DNA from: Entrophospora sp. SA101
Taxonomy: Eukaryota > Glomeromycota > Glomeromycetes > Entrophosporales > Entrophosporaceae
Length of the DNA: 52,840 nucleotides
Assembly (NCBI GenBank): GCA_958430865.1
Contig: CAUDNR010001113.1
Location: 29,584 to 82,423 of the forward strand
Direction of reading: 5' to 3'
Shown: in pieces, positions 47,466 to 52,840 of the stretch
Numbering within the stretch: the stretch's first letter is position 1
Layout of the letters: each line of letters begins with the position of its first letter
Translations under genes and position numbers: made by a program
The notes under the pieces: generated by a model
The model's database searches: none
What the model was told of the DNA's origin: nothing
The model's input: only the letters and a program-made list of their open reading frames with translations

Positions 47466-48190
47466 AATATATATTTTTTTCAGTCAGGACTTAAACCTAC
47501 AGGACCCACAATTAAATTTTTAGCAATATCTATAAAATTAAATGTTCCATTAATCCTTCATTTAAGATATACAATTCCTGGTTAAAATAAAATGATGATA
47601 TTTTAAATATCTGGTAATGGTTTAAAAAATTTTTTTTTTAAATATTCAGTCCAGTTGTGGAAAAAAACTTTACTTTCGCCAGTTTCATCATAAATGGTTT
47701 GTGAATTATTATACCCAAAAACTACAATGTCATCTATCTATATACATGTTAAAGGTTCAATCATTTAGTTTTCTAAAACTCCAATTAAAGGTATTCCTTA
47801 AAAATAAACAAACCTTTTTTAAGAATATTTACAGGTTCTTTTTAAAGTGAATGAATGATTTTGAATTCAGAATTAAAGTGCTACAATTTAGAATATTAGA
47901 ATAATCTTTCTTTGATAATCTCTGCGAGCTAATTATTTTATTGGTTCTCTATGTTAATTGCATTATGTGTATATGTCATACGAATTTTAGTAAATCATTT
48001 CTGATTTAAATTTCCCGCGCGATTTTTAAATTACTGTTTCATAATATAAAAAAATGTCTACACGCATCTTTTTTAACAGCATTTTTATTGGTGCACATTC
48101 TGAATTAACTGGTTTAAAAGATTTTTTGCTGAACTTAAAAAAAGTTATCAATCTAATTCATATATTAACGAAAAAAAAAAAAAAACGAAA
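47466..48190. other. Non-coding spacer
   Basis: A/T-rich, with no gene I can support. A short plus-strand frame at 47397-47585 overlaps the repeat edge and has no recognisable protein features. Confidence 0.4.
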
Positions 48191-48207
48191 CAATTGTCTT
48201 AATTGAA

Positions 48208-48312
48208 TGAGAAGGAGAAGGAGGTAAAGAAGGAGAAGGAAGTAAAGAAGGAGAAGGAAGTAAAGAAGAAGAAGAGGGAAGCAATGACAAAACAGAAATA
48301 TTGTCTGAAGAA
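48208..48312 (+). repeat. 18-bp purine repeat encoding EGEGSK units
   Basis: GAAGGAGAAGGAAGTAAA-type units occur three times. In the plus frame they read EGEGGKEGEGSKEGEGSK, then EEEEGSNDKTEILSEE and a stop, with an upstream in-frame TGA. It may be the decayed tail of an acidic protein gene. The minus-strand Ser/Leu/Pro-rich frame is its shadow. Confidence 0.5.
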
Positions 48313-48353
48313 TAAATAGAACATTTAAAAATATTTATAATAAAAATATAATA

Positions 48354-48464
48354 ATGGATGATGAGTTTAAAGTTTCTGACAAACAAGAAGAAATGGATCA
48401 TGATATAAACTATGTAGAAAATTTGCTTACTAAAAGAATGCTTGAAAGAAAAATTAAATTTTAG
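48354..48464 (+). other. 36-codon small ORF, uncertain
   Basis: ATG to TAG with a non-low-complexity sequence (MDDEFKVSDKQEEMDHDINY...RKIKF). It follows the EGEGSK relic, so it could be an exon remnant or a chance ORF. No homology recognised. Confidence 0.2.
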
Positions 48465-48471
48465 TGACACT

Positions 48472-48543
48472 AAAATTAAAGACAGCTCCTCAATTAATTG
48501 CGGCATATAAAAATTGAATTGCGGCTAATTGCGGTTCCCATCT
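48472..48543. mobile_element. About 70-bp palindromic MITE, copy 1
   Basis: AAAGACAGCTCCTCAATTAATTG at the left and CTAATTGCGGTTCCCATCTTAA at the right are imperfect inverted repeats. The interior TGCGGCATATAAAAATTGAA matches the copy at 51928-51994. Flanks AGTGACAC and AGTGTCGG agree at 5-6 of 8 bases. Confidence 0.5.
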
Positions 48544-49207
48544 TAAGTGTCGGAGAGCTATTATTAAAAAATTTTAAAGAAAAAAAAATATAGCAAAGTT
48601 TTAAAAAAATATACGAATTAGCCTTACAGAAAATTGGCAATAGCATTTCATGTCTATTTTTTATTTTATTTTAACAAAGTAAGTTGATAAACTTTCGAAC
48701 GAATCTAAATTTATTTAATTATGTTATGTACAAATACGCGTGATGACGATATGCATTTTCTTCAATAAAGAATGATATTTATTTTATCTTGTAATAGTGC
48801 CATCTATTGTTGAAATATGCAATTTTTTTGTCATCGCCGTTTTTTTCTTAAAACACTATATTTAAGACTTATCTTTTATTATTTATTTATAAGATTATAT
48901 AGAATATAAAAAGAATTAAAAAGTTAATATTAAAAATAGACTTATATTATTAACAAAGTTCAAATTCTTAGCGAATGTCTAATTATTGTACCAATACTAT
49001 TACTATTACTTTCTTCATATGACATACTGTGCGTCTTTTTTTTGGAAAGAAACCCAATTGGGCATTCATTAATAAACATTCGAAGACATTGGGTATTTGA
49101 TCAACAAATCTAATTAATATCCATAAGGTAATCCATATATGCGGTTCCTTTTCTAAAAAAAGAACCAACCAGTCAGTGTAATGAAAAATTAATTATATGG
49201 AAAAGTT
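48544..49207. other. Non-coding, repeat-derived
   Basis: About 48600-48650 (ACGAATTAGCCTTACAGAAA, then ATTGGCAAT) is similar to 19950-19985 beside the hAT element, so both are copies of one dispersed repeat. A 61-codon minus-strand frame at 49168-48983 is not recognisable. Confidence 0.4.
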
Positions 49208-49516
49208 AAGGCTCCGAACGAATCAATGAAATTCGAACCGAATCGAATCGAATCAAACCACCTAATTTTCGATCCGTTTCATTCGAATCGAATTCGAACT
49301 GTACTTTGATTCGAACCTATGATTTGATTTGAACTGATTCGAATTGATTTGATTTGAACTGATTGGAATATATAATTTGATTCGAATCTATATATAATTA
49401 TTATTATTATTATTATTCATTAATTATATTTATTATTTAGATTTAAATGAATTGTGCAACTGTAAATTGTATAGCTTTTTTATTCGTCATTACGTTATCA
49501 TTAGTGTTGTTAATAT

Positions 49517-49629
49517 TAGTGATGGTGGCCAAAACTGCCTTATTTAGTGGCTAAAATTAATTGGGTGAAACTATTTTAATGGCTGAAATTGGGCGAAGTA
49601 TCTAAAAATAGTTTCGGCCATCATCACTA
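49517..49629. mobile_element. 113-bp hAT-type MITE, nested
   Basis: Ends TAGTGATGGTGGCCAAAACT and AGTTTCGGCCATCATCACTA match at 18 of 20 bases. Flanks GTTAATAT and AATAATAT agree at 6 of 8. The GGCCRAAACT core resembles that of the other hAT-type MITEs in the window. Confidence 0.7.
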
Positions 49630-49854
49630 AATAATATCCTTGGTTTTACCAGATAGTTGAGTAATTAGAAAATTTTTTCCCAAAAACCCATTATTGTTGT
49701 GTTAATATAGTCAAACCTTGTCACGCCACAGTGGACTATGATAATTAAAATTTTTGAAAAAAAATCCATTGTACACGGATTTTAAATAAATATAAAATTT
49801 TCTTATGTGTTCCGTTCATCCACTATGACAAGAATCTGTTATATCGAGAAGAAT

Positions 49855-49860
49855 TTATTA

Positions 49861-49903
<43 letters not shown>
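49855..49903. repeat. (ATT)n microsatellite
   Basis: About 15 consecutive ATT units, ending in ATTATAGTTTTAG. Confidence 0.9.
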
Positions 49904-49908
<5 letters not shown>

Positions 49909-50104
49909 TAGTTTGCATCAATCCATTAATATCCATTAAATCAAGGCACACTAAATTGAAATATAAATTTAATATGACATTTAAAAAAAATTTAAGAATT
50001 CAGTTTTTTTGAATTTGAATGACTACAGAACGAATCAAATCGAATCGAGTCACTCTAAAATTCAATTCGATTTGTTCGGAACCTTGGGAACAGTTTTATT
50101 AGAA

Positions 50105-50775
50105 TCCTCAATTGCTAAGGCTTTTGGAAAATCATCATATTTGTGAAAATATCTATGTTTTAGTTGAAGGTCGTTTGTAGAACAGTGCTATGGAGAATAT
50201 GTTAATTTCATATAATTTTTTCAAAAGTTGCAATTAATAGAAATAAAGAAAAACTTTCGTTGTATTTCAAATGAGTTTTTACACTATTGGTTTTTACAGC
50301 CGTTAAAAGCTTTTCCGTGCCTCTAAACTATAATAGTAATGTATATGGTATTTTTCGTGAAATTTGGTTCCTATATCTTTGAAAATGGAAGAGGAGTGGT
50401 TGTTTGAAAACAGTATGTTTTATTAGTGTTTTACTAGTATTATGAACTTCCAATCGTTAACTGCCAAGGCTTCTGGAAAATGGTCATATTATTGGAGGTT
50501 TTTTAATCAGGAGACATTTGTAGACAGTGCTACGGAAAAAGTATGTTTGTTTCATATAATTTTTTCGAAGGTTACAATATATAGAAAGAAGTATTACAAT
50601 AAGAAACAAATTTGTTATATTTTAAATGAGGTTTTTACGCCATTGGTATTTTTACAGCCATTAAAACTTTCCATAGCTTTAAATTATAACACATATACTA
50701 TCTTTCATGCAAATTTGGCGCCTATATCTTTGAAAACGGAAAAGGAGTAGTGGTTTGAAAACAGTATGTCCTTTA
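50105..50775. repeat. Diverged 351-bp tandem duplication
   Basis: Unit 1 (about 50105-50425) and unit 2 (about 50456-50775) share, in order, AAGGCTT(T/C)TGGAAAAT, TTTGTAGA(A)CAGTGCTA, TTTCATATAATTTTTTC, AAATGAG(G)TTTTTAC, TTTTTACAGCC(G/A)TTAAAA, CCTATATCTTTGAAAA and TTTGAAAACAGTATGT. Unit 2 keeps a 102-codon plus frame (AKASGKWSYYWRFFNQETFV near its start), so the repeat may derive from an exon of an unknown gene. Confidence 0.7.
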
Positions 50776-51927
50776 CGTAAATTCTGGAAATTCTGCAATT
50801 AATATTAATATTAATATGCAGCAGATCACAAAAAAATCAACAATATAAGACATTAATTAGATTAGACCCCAAGACATGCTTTACTAATAACCGGAGATAA
50901 AGTTTATTTTTGTCAAGTTGGTTGAATTCAGATTCTAATCAGACAAATCAGATTTAAGGTGGATTTAGAATTTCTTGGGCAGTCTGTTAAATAAATTTAA
51001 CACAATGATAAAATTCAATTACAAAAGTCTAGGAGAGATATAACTTGAGAAAAACAATGATGCTTCAATGAGTGGATCAGATAATAATGGTAAAAAATGT
51101 TTTTTTCAAGATAGTGATTTTGATATTGAAAACAACTTCTAGAAAGGAAGTTATTGGTTAATGTGAGCCACATTAATGTTAACATATCAATACCAAAAGA
51201 AAAAGATCAATGGCGGTGTTATATGTGTCGAATTCACATTTCACAGACAACCATTTTTTCATTTAATAAATTTAATTTATTAAAGAAATATATGATTTTT
51301 TTTTATACAAACATCAAAGAGGAGAGGGGACAGGTGGCTGTTGTTGTTGTTGTTGGTATTTATCATTTATAACGTAATGTGTTGATGTTAAAGGCATTTT
51401 CTCATGTTAACTTGTAAATGATCATACTGTACTGAATTTTGGGGTTCAAACAAATCAGTGTTACACATGAACATTTTAGAGCTTTAAGTACCAAATGGTA
51501 GGACTGGACCTGAAAAAGTCCGATCCGGACTGATTAACATCCCTAATTTCAGTAGTGCAGGTAGTTGTGCAATGGGCACTTCGTGCAAGTGTGCACATTT
51601 GTCTTTGGCCATTTATCATCAAGGTGTAGAAGACTTGAAGAGGGCTGTACATACATATTTCTTCTTGAAAAAGGGGGACACAGTTCTCAAATTCAAAGAC
51701 AAAGTTGTGGTTTTTGACTCATCCAGGATTTCATGGCTGCCATAAGAGCTTCTAACAATCAAGTCAGTTTGGATTGGATATTTCTCACATTTCACATTTC
51801 TGGTGGTTACCTGGTTCGGATTTTGAAATTTCTTCTTTTCTTGAGTATCAAGTATGGCCCATGTGGACTGAACCTACTATCTATTTAGGGTTGTAGTTCT
51901 AGGTGTTTTTTAATGTACGAATAGTTA
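50776..51927. other. Non-coding or decayed sequence
   Basis: No supportable gene. A palindromic GTCCGATCCGGACTG lies near 51519. About 51550-51830 is richer in G+C than its surroundings. It has a plus frame of about 50 codons (SLAIYHQGVEDLKRAVHTYF, then FLKKGDTVLKFKDKVVVFDS) ending at TAA near 51742. It has normal composition but no recognised family. Confidence 0.4.
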
Positions 51928-51994
51928 AAGATGGGATCCACAATTAGCCACAATTCAAATTTTCATATGCCAAATTAATTGAGGAACCATCTTT
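51928..51994. mobile_element. About 68-bp palindromic MITE, copy 2
   Basis: TTAAAGATGGGATCCACAATTAG at the left and TTAATTGAGGAACCATCTTTA at the right are imperfect inverted repeats. The reverse complement aligns end to end with the copy at 48472-48543. Confidence 0.6.
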
Positions 51995-52471
51995 ACTCAC
52001 AGTGCCCCTTCCCATTGGGAAAAACATCAAAGCACCCAGATCAGGGTTTCCAAATAAGATTAGGAGTTTGACATCATTCAATTAAACAAAACCTGTAATC
52101 AATCTGCCATAGTTTGTGACTCTATTGTGTATTTCTGGAGGAAAGAAAAATTTGGGACAAGCAAATCTGGAAGATGGGTAACCTCTTCTGGAAGCTAACA
52201 GCAATAGTGGTCAACAAGTTGAAATGATTTAGATATGGGCTTTTTGTTTGATAATATAGGTATAATTTTGTTATATTTAATTATTCAGACACATGTATTT
52301 AATTTAATATTTTTTATTAATATAGTTGGCTTGGTCTAAAGAACCTCTAAATTTTGCATGAAATTTTAAAAGTATAAAAGCCACTTTCTGTCCTACCTTT
52401 TCTGTGAACATAAATATTGGTGGAATTGTATACTCATTATTATACATGCTATGGTAATTATTTTGCCAAAA
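51995..52471. other. Non-coding spacer
   Basis: No ORF, repeat or RNA gene that I can support. Confidence 0.4.
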
Positions 52472-52655
52472 ACGTAATACGTAATACGTAATACGTAATT
52501 ACGAAATTAATTACGAAATTAATTACGGGTGACGAAATTAATTACGGGTGACGAAATTAATTACGGGCGACGAAATCAATTACGGGTGACGAAATCAATT
52601 ACGGGTGACGAAATCAATTACGCGTGACGAAATCAATTACGAATGACGAAATTAA
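52472..52655. repeat. Compound minisatellite: 4 x 7 bp then 7 x 19 bp
   Basis: Four ACGTAAT units (52472-52499) run into a short ACGAAATTAATT unit. Seven 19-bp units of the ACGAAATYAATTACGGGTG type follow (about 52513-52645), the last two changed to ACGCGTG and ACGAATG. All units share the ATTACG core. Confidence 0.9.
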
Positions 52656-52840
52656 ATGACACCTATTATTTATCTCGTTATACTAGTATAATGACATAAT
52701 TTGACAACTTTTTTTAGAAATATAGAATTTATTCTGTTATAACAACATGTCAGTATAATGGAGAACCAATCAAAATCATTCTCATTTCTGAAAAAACATA
52801 AGGAAATAAAACTTATGCCGGGATCAAGATTGACTGGCAC
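52656..52840. other. Window end, possible Tc1/mariner-type terminus
   Basis: TATTCTGTTATAACAACATGTCAG and GTATAATGGAGAACC near 52729-52767 resemble the TTATAACA/TATAATGGA parts of Tc1/mariner ends seen elsewhere in the window. No pair is visible before the window ends. Confidence 0.3.

Larger units (their letters stand above)
49208..50085. mobile_element. About 880-bp non-autonomous element rich in TTCGAATCGAAT
   Basis: The ends AAGGCTCCGAACGAATC and GATTTGTTCGGAACCTTGG are imperfect inverted repeats. Subterminal GAATCGAATCGAATC and TTCGAATCGAATTCGAAC motifs lie on both sides, denser on the left. No clear target duplication. The interior holds a smaller MITE (49517-49629), a Tc1/mariner-like relic (49680-49850) and an ATT microsatellite (49855-49903). 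Confidence 0.55.

Noticed and set aside
43040..47470. A single large transposon bounded by 75-bp inverted repeats
   Set aside because: Not called as a feature because the right repeat has its own terminal inverted repeats and no target duplication flanks the whole; kept as a finding only.
48165..48506. Leu/Ser/Pro repeat ORF on the minus strand (SLLPSPSLLPSPS)
   Set aside because: It is the antisense of the 18-bp purine repeat; low complexity only.
49200..49400. TTCGAATC motifs that look like tRNA B-boxes (GGTTCGAATCC)
   Set aside because: The motif is tandemly repeated in a transposon end and there is no A-box, acceptor pairing or cloverleaf; no tRNA is supported anywhere in the window.

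Overview
The window looks like nuclear DNA of an arbuscular mycorrhizal fungus (Glomeromycotina, Rhizophagus-like). The reasons are a strongly A+T-rich background, short GT-AG introns of about 70-130 nt, fungal housekeeping genes split by many introns, fragments of the expanded TKL-type kinase family of these fungi (a CPTC...WCQSCDP zinc-like leader followed by a P-loop), and a dense load of hAT-type and Tc1/mariner-type elements and relics. The taxon is inferred from gene style, not from a marker gene.

Layout. 1-1.8 kb: kinase pseudogene with an internally duplicated N-lobe unit, a BED-finger transposase relic and a MITE. 1.8-5.3 kb: secreted subtilisin-like protease on the minus strand, eight exons. 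5.3-7.0 kb: repeat-rich spacer. 7.0-9.9 kb: molybdopterin synthase small subunit (MOCS2A) tail to tail with the nuclear cap-binding small subunit (NCBP2). A 1.28-kb tandem duplication here has produced a second NCBP2 copy that lacks exon 1. 10.1-11.2 kb: decayed TnpB/Fanzor-like RuvC nuclease. 12.6-13.7 kb: intronless DUF4419 protein with hallmarks of a retrocopy. 14.5-20.3 kb: a transposon nest. A decayed orphan gene is cut by a MITE. Next comes a 4.4-kb hAT element with terminal inverted repeats, inverted subterminal motif arrays and a nearly intact transposase. Two small MITEs with matching termini follow. 20.3-24.8 kb: gene-poor DNA with a Tc1/mariner-like element and degenerate tandem repeats.

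24.9-41.9 kb is the conserved gene-dense core: a class I SAM methyltransferase (+), acetyl-CoA carboxylase (+, 2267 aa, five exons), a small Scm3/HJURP-like protein (-), translation initiation factor eIF3a (-, eight exons), and a type 1 protein phosphatase catalytic subunit (+), which is divergent from eIF3a. These are independent housekeeping genes (fatty-acid synthesis, translation initiation, dephosphorylation, probably centromere chromatin), not an operon or cluster.

41.9-52.8 kb is again accessory: a decayed 5'-truncated multi-exon orphan gene, an unusually GC-rich island, several MITEs, tandem repeats and a 19-bp minisatellite. I found no tRNA, rRNA or CRISPR. Intron and exon borders were worked out by eye from splice sites and reading-frame continuity. 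They are most secure for the genes whose exon lengths sum to whole codons: subtilase, MOCS2A, NCBP2, methyltransferase, ACC and PP1.
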